Under the pieces are notes generated by a model. It was not told the origin of the DNA. It saw only the letters and a program-made list of their open reading frames with translations, and did no database searches. The translations under genes and the position numbers were made by a program. A stretch of 64,000 nucleotides of DNA from Alphaproteobacteria bacterium (GTDB taxonomy: Bacteria; Pseudomonadota; Alphaproteobacteria; Micavibrionales; Micavibrionaceae): the NCBI GenBank assembly GCA_030750865.1, contig JASMHE010000001.1, positions 62,001-126,000 on the forward strand, written 5' to 3'. Positions 17,202 through 26,010 of this stretch are shown here, in pieces; position 1 is the stretch's first letter, and each line of letters opens with the position of its first letter.

Positions 17202-18416
17202 ATGAGTAAGCGTCAAACAAAGACCAAAAACACAAAAGCAGCGCAAAATAAAAAAACGCAGGCCAAACAAAACGGCCAGAACAGCGAAAAACAAGCCGGT
17301 GAAAAAGTCGCCGTGGTTCTGTTTAATCTGGGCGGACCGGATTCCAAACAATCCATTAAACCGTTTTTGTTTAATTTCTTCATGGATAAAAATATCATCC
17401 GCGCCCCGATTTTTGTGCGCTATCCACTGGCCAAACTGATCTCCATTCGCCGGAGCAAACGCGAGGCGGGCGAAAGTTATAACGAGCTGGGGGATAAATC
17501 ACCGCTTTTGGAAAATTCCCAAGAGCAAGCCGCCGCCCTTGAAAAAAAGCTGAATGCGAAAAAAAGCGATCCGAACGAATATCGCGTTCATATCTGCATG
17601 CGTTACTGGCATCCGATGGCCGATGATGTGGCGGCAAAGGTGCGCGATGAAAAGCCGGACCGTGTGATGTTGTTGCCGCTTTATCCGCAATTTTCAACCA
17701 CGACGACACGATCATCCCTACAGGTCTGGAACAAAGCGGCGGAAAAGACAGGATTAAACGCCCCGACATCGATGCTGTGCTGTTATCCGCTTGATGATGG
17801 CTATATCAAGGCATCGGCCCAGAATGTGAAAAAACAGTATGACAAAGCCGTTAAACAATCCGGCCAGAAAAAACCGCGTATTTTGTTTTCCGCACACGGC
17901 CTGCCCGAAGACATCATTACAGATGGCGACCCCTATCAATGGCAATGCGAACAATCTGCCAAAGCGATTGTGAAATATTTGCGCGATCATTACGGTATGA
18001 AAGGGCTTGATTGGGCGATTTGTTATCAAAGCCGCGTCGGTCCGAAAAAATGGATCGGCCCCAGCACCGAAGATGAATTAAAACGCGCGGCCAAAGATCA
18101 AAAAGCCGTTGTGATTTATCCGCATGCGTTCACACAAGAGCATGTCGAAACGCTGGTCGAGATTGAAATCGAATATCGCGAAGAAGCCGAGAAAATGGGT
18201 CTGCCTTATATGATCCGTGTACCGACGGTCAGCACCTCTGCGGCCTTTATCAACGGTCTTGCCAAAATGGTGACCGATTATACGGACGCAGAAGACTTGC
18301 TCGGCCCGGCCCGTACAAAAACGGGGAATATTTCCCGCGCAAAACAAGGGTCTATTTGCCCGAAATCCTTCAAACGCTGTTGCGCCCGATCTTGTGGTGT
18401 GCGACAGTCAGCATAG
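17202..18416 (+). CDS. hemH: Ferrochelatase
   Basis: Inserts Fe(II) into protoporphyrin IX. The catalytic His is in SAHGLP (about residue 232) and the acidic partner region is TQEHVETLVEIEIEY. N-terminal family motif: VVLFNLGGPDS. The 404-residue form has a Lys/Gln-rich N-terminal extension of about 40 residues. The C-terminal tail holds four cysteines (C386, C393, C394, C398), a pattern that could be part of a [2Fe-2S] site as in Caulobacter ferrochelatase. A GTG at 17187 is an alternative start. Confidence 0.94.
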   Translation: MSKRQTKTKNTKAAQNKKTQAKQNGQNSEKQAGEKVAVVLFNLGGPDSKQSIKPFLFNFFMDKNIIRAPIFVRYPLAKLISIRRSKREAGESYNELGDKSPLLENSQEQAAALEKKLNAKKSDPNEYRVHICMRYWHPMADDVAAKVRDEKPDRVMLLPLYPQFSTTTTRSSLQVWNKAAEKTGLNAPTSMLCCYPLDDGYIKASAQNVKKQYDKAVKQSGQKKPRILFSAHGLPEDIITDGDPYQWQCEQSAKAIVKYLRDHYGMKGLDWAICYQSRVGPKKWIGPSTEDELKRAAKDQKAVVIYPHAFTQEHVETLVEIEIEYREEAEKMGLPYMIRVPTVSTSAAFINGLAKMVTDYTDAEDLLGPARTKTGNISRAKQGSICPKSFKRCCARSCGVRQSA

Positions 18417-18492
18417 GTTTGAACAGTAAATTATAACAGCAAACTATATTTGATTTGCACAGTGATAAACGGTGATAAGCAAGGAGACAAAC

Positions 18493-19191
18493 ATGCCTGA
18501 TATCGATATTACAACAGACAAAGGGGAACAATTCGGTGCGTATCTGGCTTTGCCGGACGGGGACGGAAAAGCGCCTGTTGTTGTGATGATTCAGGAAATC
18601 TTCGGCGTGAATGCGGAGATGCGCCGCAAATGTGATGAAATGGCCGAAAAAGGGTATATTGCTGTGTGTCCCGATTTGTTCTGGCGCATTAAACCCGGTA
18701 TTCAGCTGACGGATAAAACAGATGCGGAATGGGAACAAGCCTTTGATTTATTTGGAAAATTTGATCCTGACAAGGGCACGGAAGATATTCAGGCCACGAT
18801 TGATGAATTGCGCGGCCATGACCGTTCAAACGGCAAAGTCGGCGCGGTCGGATATTGTCTTGGTGGCCAGCTTGCCTATATGACGGCAACCCGCACCGAT
18901 GCTGATTGTTCTGTCGGATATTACGGCGTGCGCATTAATGAAATGCTGGACGAAGCAGGCAATATCAAAAAGCCGCTGATGCTTCACATCGCAGGCAAAG
19001 ATGAATTTGTACCGCCCGAGGCACAGAATGCGATCATCGATGCCCTTGCGGGACATCCGCTGGCAACAACGCATCATTATCCTGAAAACGACCATGCCTT
19101 TGCCCGTTTTGGCGGCGCGCATTATGACGAAGAATCCGCCAATCTGGCCAATAACCGCACAGCGGCATTTCTGGAACAGCATCTGCAGTAA
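18493..19191 (+). CDS. Dienelactone hydrolase family protein
   Basis: Alpha/beta hydrolase with a cysteine nucleophile in GYCLGGQ, Asp in AGKDEFVPP and His in ENDHAFAR; QEIFGVN near the N-terminus holds the conserved Glu. Such enzymes open lactones or cleave related esters; the natural substrate here is unknown. A GGAG lies 7 bases before ATG 18493, which decides against the upstream start at 18472. It follows hemH by 76 bases and may be co-transcribed. Confidence 0.88.
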   Translation: MPDIDITTDKGEQFGAYLALPDGDGKAPVVVMIQEIFGVNAEMRRKCDEMAEKGYIAVCPDLFWRIKPGIQLTDKTDAEWEQAFDLFGKFDPDKGTEDIQATIDELRGHDRSNGKVGAVGYCLGGQLAYMTATRTDADCSVGYYGVRINEMLDEAGNIKKPLMLHIAGKDEFVPPEAQNAIIDALAGHPLATTHHYPENDHAFARFGGAHYDEESANLANNRTAAFLEQHLQ

Positions 19192-19580
19192 TCAACGCCC
19201 CTGAAAGATCAATGGCGGCGGCCAGTGCGAAGTGCTATTAAATGCCAAGCGCTATGATGTGTCAGGTGCTCTATGTAGGTGTAATCGCCGCATTCTCTGC
19301 GCACCTTATTATTATACGTGATCGCCCCTTCTATGGTTCCCTTCGCCGGTTGTGTCGTGCTGTTGTGTTATGGCGTTATCTTATGGATGGGCCGCATATC
19401 ATCCGTAAAACCATCATAAAATTATTCTGAAACCATTCCTGCGTGATCTATGCGGATTCCCATACTGTGCCTACCGTGCGATAACGGATCGTCACAGATC
19501 GTCACAGATCATCGGGGCAAGGTGCAAATAATATGGGGGTGTCACGGATGTGAAGGGCCGTTCTGTTACGTGTACATCTT
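19192..19580. other. Gene-free stretch with a 10-bp direct repeat
   Basis: No supported gene. GATCGTCACA occurs twice in tandem (19487-19496, 19497-19506), followed by a diverged third copy (19507-19516). The stretch is G/T-rich on the plus strand, unlike spacers left of the proposed origin. Confidence 0.5.
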
Positions 19581-21071
19581 TTACTGAGATGTTTCTGGCG
19601 CGTCTGTTTCTGTCAGTGTTTCAGGCGTCCGCGATAAAATATCGGCGGCCAGATTTTCAGCCCAATGTTCGTCCAATGTGTGTTCATCGCGTTTTTGTTC
19701 AGCCGGCTTTTGGCCATTCTGTCCTTGCCTGTCATCTTGCCCTGCCGCGCTGTTCGGGGCGGGCGTATATTGCGGTGTGGCCGGATTATCTTCAATATTT
19801 TCAATGATGGATTGGCTGTTTTCCTGCAGCAATTTTTGCATCTTTTGTGCATAGGGGCAGGATTGACCACTGCCGTTCGAGGTCGGCAGTTCCACGCTTT
19901 TCATGTCGGTATAGGTGATAAAGGCTTCGTGCCAGTGCAATGTATCCTGCGGCATGTAATCGCGGATTGTTTTATTTAGCGTGCCGTCCTGTGACAGATT
20001 GAATAAATGATTATCGATAATATATTTCAGCGCATGATCACCGGCAGGCAGAATAAAGCTCATCCCGCAAAAGGTAAACGGATTGCGCTGCGCCTTCAGC
20101 GGCGCACTATCATGCGATTTATTATAACATTCCAGATTGTAATAGGATTCGATCGCGGCATCAAAGCGGTCCGTATCAACATCTGCCAGTGCGTCGGGGC
20201 TTGGGGTGAATTGTGCGGATTGCAGATTTTCATAGCGCGAATTCTTGATCGCCCCCAGATCACCGACGATTGATTCCGGCGGATGCGTAATGTGTATATC
20301 CGCCCCGTCATTTTCCGGCAGCGTATCTTTTGAAATCACATAAAGGGGAACATGCATAAAGGCCTGTGAATACAGCGTTGCTTGTATGTTGGCGCTGGTG
20401 CCGATGCACGATCCACTGCATAGCGCATCATAACGGTCTTGCTGGATGTCTTCGGACGGGCTTTGGTCTGTACTGGCCTCGACCCATTCGATGGTCATGC
20501 CGAGTTTGTGGGCGATCTGCCGTATGATGTCATAGCTATAGCCGGACATCTCGCCCGTTTCCTCATTGATTTGGAAGGCGGCCGACCAGGGCTGATAGCC
20601 GCAGCGTAAGACTTTGGTTTCCAGCGGTGAGATTGGCGCTGAATCGAGCAAGGCTTTGGCCTCTTTCCATTCTTTGCTTGGTTCTGCGCCGGGGTCTGCT
20701 TGTATCTGTTCCGGTATATTTGCGGGCAAGCTATCGGCGGATGTGTCGGTCTGTCCGTTTTCTCCCGTATTTGATCCTGTATTTTCCCCTGTGCTTGTAT
20801 CCGTGTTCGTTTCTGTATCTGCCGAAGCTTCCGTTCCGGCTTCGGCTTCTGTTTCGGTATTCGCGTCCGGTTTCGCCTCTGTGTTTGCGGCAGGCGCGTC
20901 TGCGTCCGTATCACTGACGGCGCTATATGTGGGTTCTGTATTTTGTATTGGCGGCGTGGTGTTTTGCGTCTCGGCCGAATAAAGCGGCGTGACGTGTGTA
21001 TTGACGATCGTGAACGAGATAAGCAGCGCCGAAATCAGCGAAACTGTGAAATTTTTCAAAAATTGCCGCAT
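19581..21071 (-). CDS. Periplasmic solute-binding (SBP_bac_3-like) protein with low-complexity linker
   Basis: 496 residues. A signal peptide (residues about 1-33, cleaved near YSA-ET) is followed by roughly 90 residues almost entirely of Thr, Glu, Asp, Asn, Ala and Gly with TETE/TGENTG periodicity. Residues about 155-400 look like family 3 binding proteins of polar amino acid ABC transporters (LRCGYQPWSAAF, GEMSGYSYDIIRQIAHKLG, RYDALCSG). Several cysteines are present. A second polar tail rich in Gln and Pro ends the protein. No permease or ATPase is adjacent, so it may be a sensor or scavenging receptor. Confidence 0.78.
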   Translation of the reverse strand: MRQFLKNFTVSLISALLISFTIVNTHVTPLYSAETQNTTPPIQNTEPTYSAVSDTDADAPAANTEAKPDANTETEAEAGTEASADTETNTDTSTGENTGSNTGENGQTDTSADSLPANIPEQIQADPGAEPSKEWKEAKALLDSAPISPLETKVLRCGYQPWSAAFQINEETGEMSGYSYDIIRQIAHKLGMTIEWVEASTDQSPSEDIQQDRYDALCSGSCIGTSANIQATLYSQAFMHVPLYVISKDTLPENDGADIHITHPPESIVGDLGAIKNSRYENLQSAQFTPSPDALADVDTDRFDAAIESYYNLECYNKSHDSAPLKAQRNPFTFCGMSFILPAGDHALKYIIDNHLFNLSQDGTLNKTIRDYMPQDTLHWHEAFITYTDMKSVELPTSNGSGQSCPYAQKMQKLLQENSQSIIENIEDNPATPQYTPAPNSAAGQDDRQGQNGQKPAEQKRDEHTLDEHWAENLAADILSRTPETLTETDAPETSQ

Positions 21072-21190
21072 GAATATTGCCTTGTGACACTGCCTTTACA
21101 CATAAAACCTTCTCTCCAAAGTATAGGCGGAGAAAGTTAAGTAAACGCAAAGATTATCTGCGGGTTTGCCGGATTCTTGCGAATTCTTCG

Positions 21191-22447
21191 TTACTGATTC
21201 ATAGACTGGAAGAAATCGTCGTTGTTCTTCGTGTCTTTCATCTTGGTTTGAAGGAATTCGACGGCTTCGACCGTACCCATCGGGTTGAGAATACGACGCA
21301 GCACCCACATTTTGGAAAGAACATCTTTGCCGACAAGCAGTTCTTCTTTCCGCGTGCCGGATTTTTGAATATCGATGGACGGGTAAACGCGCTTGTCTGA
21401 CAATTTGCGGTCCAGAACGATTTCGGCGTTGCCTGTACCCTTGAATTCTTCGAAAATCACTTCGTCCATGCGTGAACCGGTGTCAATCAGGGCTGTCGCA
21501 ATAATGGTCAACGATCCGCCTTGTTCAACGTTACGGGCCGCACCAAAGAAACGTTTCGGGCGTTGCAGGGCGTTTGCATCCACACCACCTGTCAGAACCT
21601 TACCTGAGCTTGGTACAACCGTGTTATAAGCACGGGCAAGACGTGTAATCGAGTCCAGCAGGATAATCACATCACGCTTGTGTTCGACAAGGCGTTTTGC
21701 TTTTTCCATGACCATTTCGGCAACCTGCACGTGGCGGGCGGCTGGTTCATCGAATGTTGATGAGACAACTTCACCGCGGACAGAGCGGGCCATGTCGGTC
21801 ACCTCTTCCGGACGTTCGTCAATCAACAGAACGATCAGATAGGCATCGGGATGGTTTGTTGAGATAGATTGCGCGATATCCTGCAACATCACTGTTTTAC
21901 CGGTCCGTGGCGGAGCCACAACCAGCGCACGTTGACCGAAACCGATTGGCGACACCAGCTCGATAATGCGCTGTGTCATCATTTTCTTGGTCGGGTCATC
22001 ATATTCCAGTTTGATTTTACGTTCCGGATAAAGCGGTGTCAGGTTATCGAAATTAATGCGGTGTTTGATGCGGTCCGGTGTTTCACCATTGATCGACCCG
22101 ACACGCAACAGCGCAAAATAGCGTTCTGAATCTTTCGGGGCGCGGATTTCGCCTTCGACGATATCCCCTGTGCGCAGACCAAAGCGGCGGACTTGTGATG
22201 GTGAGACATAAATGTCGTCCGGTCCGGGCAAATAATTTTCTTCGGGTGAACGCAGGAAGCCAAAACCGTCTTGCAGGACTTCCAGCACCCCTGTGCCTGA
22301 AATCGGCACATCCTGTTCGGCCAGTTCTTTTAAAATGGCGAACATCATGTCTTGTTTGCGCATGGAGTTACAATTCTCGATTCCCAACTCTTCGGCAAAA
22401 GCCAGAAGCTCGGCTGGTGATCTTGTTTTTAAATCCTGCAAATTCAT
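21191..22447 (-). CDS. rho: Transcription termination factor Rho
   Basis: Hexameric RNA-dependent ATPase that ends transcription. Start [20 protein letters not shown] is the Rho N-terminal domain. Then come the RNA-binding cold-shock-like fold ([15 protein letters not shown]), Walker A APPRTGKT, Walker [17 protein letters not shown] and the Q-loop/R-loop region. 418 residues is the normal minimal length without insertions. Located between the hemE-hemH group and hemJ, as in related genomes. Confidence 0.97.
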   Translation of the reverse strand: MNLQDLKTRSPAELLAFAEELGIENCNSMRKQDMMFAILKELAEQDVPISGTGVLEVLQDGFGFLRSPEENYLPGPDDIYVSPSQVRRFGLRTGDIVEGEIRAPKDSERYFALLRVGSINGETPDRIKHRINFDNLTPLYPERKIKLEYDDPTKKMMTQRIIELVSPIGFGQRALVVAPPRTGKTVMLQDIAQSISTNHPDAYLIVLLIDERPEEVTDMARSVRGEVVSSTFDEPAARHVQVAEMVMEKAKRLVEHKRDVIILLDSITRLARAYNTVVPSSGKVLTGGVDANALQRPKRFFGAARNVEQGGSLTIIATALIDTGSRMDEVIFEEFKGTGNAEIVLDRKLSDKRVYPSIDIQKSGTRKEELLVGKDVLSKMWVLRRILNPMGTVEAVEFLQTKMKDTKNNDDFFQSMNQ

Positions 22448-23045
22448 GGAATGTTATCCTGTGTTGTTTATTTCTTTAAAATGTTCATTGCGTGAATGAT
22501 GTGAATGGGAATCTCGATGGGGTTATAATGTTTGCGTTTTGAAGCTTTGCAAAATTATGACAGGGCTTTTTCTTGGCTGTCTTATCTCTTATCTCGGTAT
22601 CATTAATGATGTTGATTAACTTTATGTCTAGTTAAAAACTCCTGCTCAAAGAGCGGGCGACCCATGTCGCGAAAAATTTGAAAATTTCTGGAGTTTTCTC
22701 AAAAGATACTTCCCATATACAAGGGTTATGGAAGCAAGTCAAGCTCTTTTTGATGCTTTTTATGGGTGCTTTCGGCCTTTTGGGCGGGAAGCTCCCTTCT
22801 TTTTTGTCTTATCCTCTTCTCTCTTTTGCATCTTCGCCTCCTTTCTCTGCTGGGGGCGCGAAAGACCACCTTTTCCATTTTCTCCCTGCTGCGCCTTCTG
22901 TTTTCTTCTATGTCCTCCTGTTTCCTTCTGCGTCCCTGTTTTCTCCCAGCGCTTCGATGGCGCTTAGGCATACTTTGGATTGCAAAACGGGCGCGGTTAT
23001 GTTAAGTGATGGGAAAAGCATAAAAAAACAGGGACGGGTATTACC
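22448..23045. other. Rho upstream region with long polypyrimidine segment
   Basis: Divergent promoters for rho (minus) and the gene at 23046 (plus) are expected here. From about 22736 to 22965 the plus strand is overwhelmingly C and T. A 123-codon plus-strand ORF exists but its hydrophobic protein is a by-product of the pyrimidine bias. Such C/U-rich, G-poor RNA would suit Rho loading on a plus-strand transcript. Confidence 0.55.
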
Positions 23046-23696
23046 ATGACAATCACCAGCGAATTTATTCCCGTGGAAGAACGCACAGCGCGTGATTATT
23101 GGGCGATTGATAAAATCACCGATGCATTTATTCTCTCCGGTCAGTTTAATAAAGCATCCGAGGTCAGCGCGCGCCGCTTTACGAATTTTTTGGAAGAACA
23201 CGGCTTCTATGATGCTGAATGTGTGCGTTTATCCGCCCATATGAATGCCATTCTGGATTATATCGAAACCTTGTCTGATGATGAACGCGATCAAGTCCAC
23301 GCCGATCTTGAAAATTACAAGCAGGCCGCCGGTATTTTCGGGGCTTATGTGCCGCAGCCGGGTATGCTGCATCATGAATCCCTGACCCGCGTGCAATATG
23401 AATCGGTTGAATTGCTGTCCAAAGTCTTCTTGCGTGACGGTTTGCTGGAAACGATTTCGGATTACCGCGATACTTTGATGCGCAATATCATGACGCAGGC
23501 CGATGTGCCCGCCGATGACATCGACAAAATCATGTTTCATATGAACGGTCTGGCGGCCTTTTTAGCGGATATTGAAAATGACGACCCGCACAAGCTGGCT
23601 TTTTATCAGGATATTCATGCGGGCTTGTCCGTGACGGAAGATTTGCCCCAAACACAGCCCGGTCCGGGCCTGTATCCCGGCCCTGTTCCTGATTAA
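23046..23696 (+). CDS. Hypothetical helical protein
   Basis: 216 residues, soluble, acidic and mainly alpha-helical in appearance (FTNFLEEHGFYDAECVRLSAH..., ILDYIETLSDDERDQVHADL). No signal peptide or membrane segment. The C-terminus is Pro/Gly-rich (QTQPGPGLYPGPVPD). I do not recognise it. It sits between rho and hemJ and has the codon pattern of neighbouring genes. Confidence 0.65.
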   Translation: MTITSEFIPVEERTARDYWAIDKITDAFILSGQFNKASEVSARRFTNFLEEHGFYDAECVRLSAHMNAILDYIETLSDDERDQVHADLENYKQAAGIFGAYVPQPGMLHHESLTRVQYESVELLSKVFLRDGLLETISDYRDTLMRNIMTQADVPADDIDKIMFHMNGLAAFLADIENDDPHKLAFYQDIHAGLSVTEDLPQTQPGPGLYPGPVPD

Positions 23697-23730
23697 GGCG
23701 TCCCCGAATAAAATCCGGATGAAACGTTCT

Positions 23731-24177
23731 CTAGAACGGCTCGGCGATGGCCATGATGACGATAATAATCATCAACACTGTCGGGGCTTCGTTCCACCAG
23801 CGGTAAAATTTATCGCCGCGTGTGTTTTCATCCCGTTCGAATGTTTTGCGCCACCGCGCAAAGACCATATGCAGAACCGACATCAAAACAACAAGGGTCA
23901 ATTTCGCGTGAAACCATCCGAAGCTGAATAATGTTGTGTTGGCCACAATCATCAAAATCCCGAAAATCCAGCTGGCGATCATGGCCGGATTCATAATGAA
24001 GCGCAGTAATTTGCGTTCCATAATCTTGAATTGTTCGGAAACGTCTGATCCGGCTTTTGCATCGGCATGATACACAAAAAGTCGCGGCAGATATAACAGC
24101 CCCGCCATCCATGACATAACGGCAATCACGTGCAGGGCTTTGATCCAGTTATAATATTCAAATAAAAAATCAGACAT
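23731..24177 (-). CDS. hemJ: Protoporphyrinogen oxidase HemJ
   Basis: Integral membrane enzyme that oxidises protoporphyrinogen IX, replacing HemG/HemY in many Alphaproteobacteria. The N-terminus WIKALHVIAVMSWMAGLLYLP carries the conserved His; LPRLFVYH follows, then KLLRFIMNPAM and the end WWNEAP. 148 residues with four transmembrane segments. The chosen ATG follows GAAGGAAAG by a few bases; an upstream start would add 13 residues. It completes the heme genes near the origin. Confidence 0.93.
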   Translation of the reverse strand: MSDFLFEYYNWIKALHVIAVMSWMAGLLYLPRLFVYHADAKAGSDVSEQFKIMERKLLRFIMNPAMIASWIFGILMIVANTTLFSFGWFHAKLTLVVLMSVLHMVFARWRKTFERDENTRGDKFYRWWNEAPTVLMIIIVIMAIAEPF

Positions 24178-24324
24178 TTTCTTTCCTTCGGTGGTTGCCG
24201 CAATATTAAAATGCAACAGATTTATCGACGCTCTTACACATATGCTATGATATGGCGCTATTGTATGGTGTAATATATGGCGAACCGTAAGAAAAGGCCA
24301 GATTGCTATTTGTAAATAAATGTC

Positions 24325-24996
24325 ATGACATCTTCACATCAACATACATCACCGCAACAGACATTGCCCCAAATCGATATTTACTGCGAACGAGTCTTCG
24401 CAGGACTGTTTGACGAGCCGCTGAATTTGCTGAGTAATCTGGCGTTCATGATTGCGGCTGTGTTGCTGTTTGTCATGGCGCGCCGTCACAACATCAGCGC
24501 GCCCGCGCCTTATGTTCTGATTGTGCTGATTTTTATCATTGGTATCGGGTCGGCCTTATTCCACAGTTTTGCAACCGTCTGGTCGAAATTCGCGGATGTG
24601 ATTCCGATCCTGATTTTCCAGCTGGCCTTTATCGTGACCTATGCCCGCAATATTATGGGGCGCGGCCCGTTCTGCATCATCGGATTTCTGGTGCTGTTTA
24701 CCGGATTGTCCGTCGGGACCGGCACATTGCCTTATGACTGGCTGAATGGGTCACTGGGCTACGCGCCTGCGCTTTTCTTTGTGCTGGGGTTTGGTGTCGA
24801 TCATTGGCGCAAACACCGTACAGAACCGTTTGTGCTTCTGCTCGCGGCGGTTATATTTGTGGTGTCGCTGACATTTCGCTCCATTGATATGACGGTCTGT
24901 GCGGCGCTGCCGGTCGGGGTGCATTATATGTGGCATATTTTAAATGCCGCCGTGCTTTATTTGTCGGTGCGGGCCGTGCTTGTGAATATGAAATAG
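24325..24996 (+). CDS. Ceramidase-like (CREST superfamily) membrane hydrolase
   Basis: 223 residues with seven hydrophobic segments. The motif set fits alkaline ceramidases and the CREST superfamily: CERV near the start, NLAFMIAA, GIGSALFHSFAT (Ser and first His), FADVIPI (Asp), and HYMWHILNA with two His at the end, which together would hold a zinc ion. The substrate in bacteria is unknown; lipid amide hydrolysis is an inference. Divergent from hemJ. Confidence 0.8.
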   Translation: MTSSHQHTSPQQTLPQIDIYCERVFAGLFDEPLNLLSNLAFMIAAVLLFVMARRHNISAPAPYVLIVLIFIIGIGSALFHSFATVWSKFADVIPILIFQLAFIVTYARNIMGRGPFCIIGFLVLFTGLSVGTGTLPYDWLNGSLGYAPALFFVLGFGVDHWRKHRTEPFVLLLAAVIFVVSLTFRSIDMTVCAALPVGVHYMWHILNAAVLYLSVRAVLVNMK

Positions 24997-25147
24997 CGCC
25001 GTTTTGCGCATGGTTGCGCGCCTGTTTCAGGATGTTGTCGGGCTTTCAGATCGGCCACAGGTCGCTCTCTACTTGTGCCCCGCCCGTTTCAAGGTCCGCC
25101 CGTTCCGGATGTGATCCGCACATGATCAGCGCGTTCTCTGCCCGTGA

Positions 25148-25480
25148 TCAGCTTTGGGCTTGATCGGTTTTTTCCAGTGCCTTTTTGTATCCTTTATGCG
25201 GCTCTTTTTCCAAAAAGCGCGCCACGCGGCCGATGGTGGTCGTGCTGACACCGGTCAGGCCGTTAATATCACGATAGGACAAATCACCGCGGGCCAGCAA
25301 ACGGGCGATCAGCCAGCGTTCGGCCAGCGCGTTCAGTTCCTGCGGCGTGCACAAATCAATCATCAGAGCTTTCATGTCTTCGGTCGTTTCCGCCGTCATC
25401 AACGCCTGACACAGGGCGCTTTCGGCATTTTCCAAAATAATCGCTTTGATTGCATCTGAATGCTTGTCTTTTAAGGCCAT
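25148..25480 (-). CDS. YerC/TrpR-like DNA-binding regulator
   Basis: About 110 residues. The central stretch CTPQELNALAERWLIARLL followed by GDLSYRDINGLTGVSTTTIGRVARFL is the Trp-repressor-like helix-turn-helix of the YerC/YecD family. This family lacks a known effector in most bacteria. Start 25480 has AAGAGG 12 bases upstream; an ATG at 25492 would abut that site. It reads opposite to the DUF6489 and mnmE genes. Confidence 0.85.
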   Translation of the reverse strand: MALKDKHSDAIKAIILENAESALCQALMTAETTEDMKALMIDLCTPQELNALAERWLIARLLARGDLSYRDINGLTGVSTTTIGRVARFLEKEPHKGYKKALEKTDQAQS

Positions 25481-25716
25481 TTGCTGTTTCATCCTCTTAG
25501 AGCGTTCCTCGTTTCACGGGCAATACGTTGATGCGGCACTTATTGTACATCTGTACACGATATGTGGCGCGTCCTTTGGTTTGATTGCAAAACGATCATC
25601 GCTCTACTGTATTATTTTTATTTTCAACACTGTTTTAGTGTATTAACACAGTGTAACACCAAATTCAAGATTTTTGAAAAAACGAAAGCGATCATGCTTT
25701 CGGGAAAGAGGCGGAC

Positions 25717-25986
25717 ATGAAAGTTACATTTAATATCGATTGCACACCTGAAGAAGCGCGGCAATTTCTGGGGCTGCCAAATGTTGCGGTCATTCAGGAA
25801 AAAATGATGCAGGATCTGGAAGACAAAATGCGCGAGAATATCCAGAGCCTTGATCCCGAAACCTTTGTGAAGACCTGGATGCCGATGACGATGCAAAGCA
25901 TGACGGACATGCAAAAATTATTCTGGGCGCAAATGGGCGTGACTGTGCCTGAATCGGACACAGACAAAAAAGACGATACGAAATAA
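25717..25986 (+). CDS. DUF6489 family protein
   Basis: 89 residues. The N-terminus KVTFNIDCTPEEARQFLGLP is the mark of DUF6489, a small alphaproteobacterial family of unknown role. The middle is a Met- and Gln-rich amphipathic helix (QEKMMQDLEDKMREN, FVKTWMPMTMQSM) that recalls phasin-like helices. It lies 24 bases before mnmE and is probably co-transcribed. Confidence 0.85.
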   Translation: MKVTFNIDCTPEEARQFLGLPNVAVIQEKMMQDLEDKMRENIQSLDPETFVKTWMPMTMQSMTDMQKLFWAQMGVTVPESDTDKKDDTK

Positions 25987-26010
25987 CACAAAGAAGGCGC
26001 GCGGGTTCAG

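Noticed and set aside
22678-23049. 123-codon plus-strand ORF upstream of the gene at 23046
   Set aside because: Its Phe/Leu/Ser/Pro-rich sequence follows from the polypyrimidine composition, and other frames are open too.
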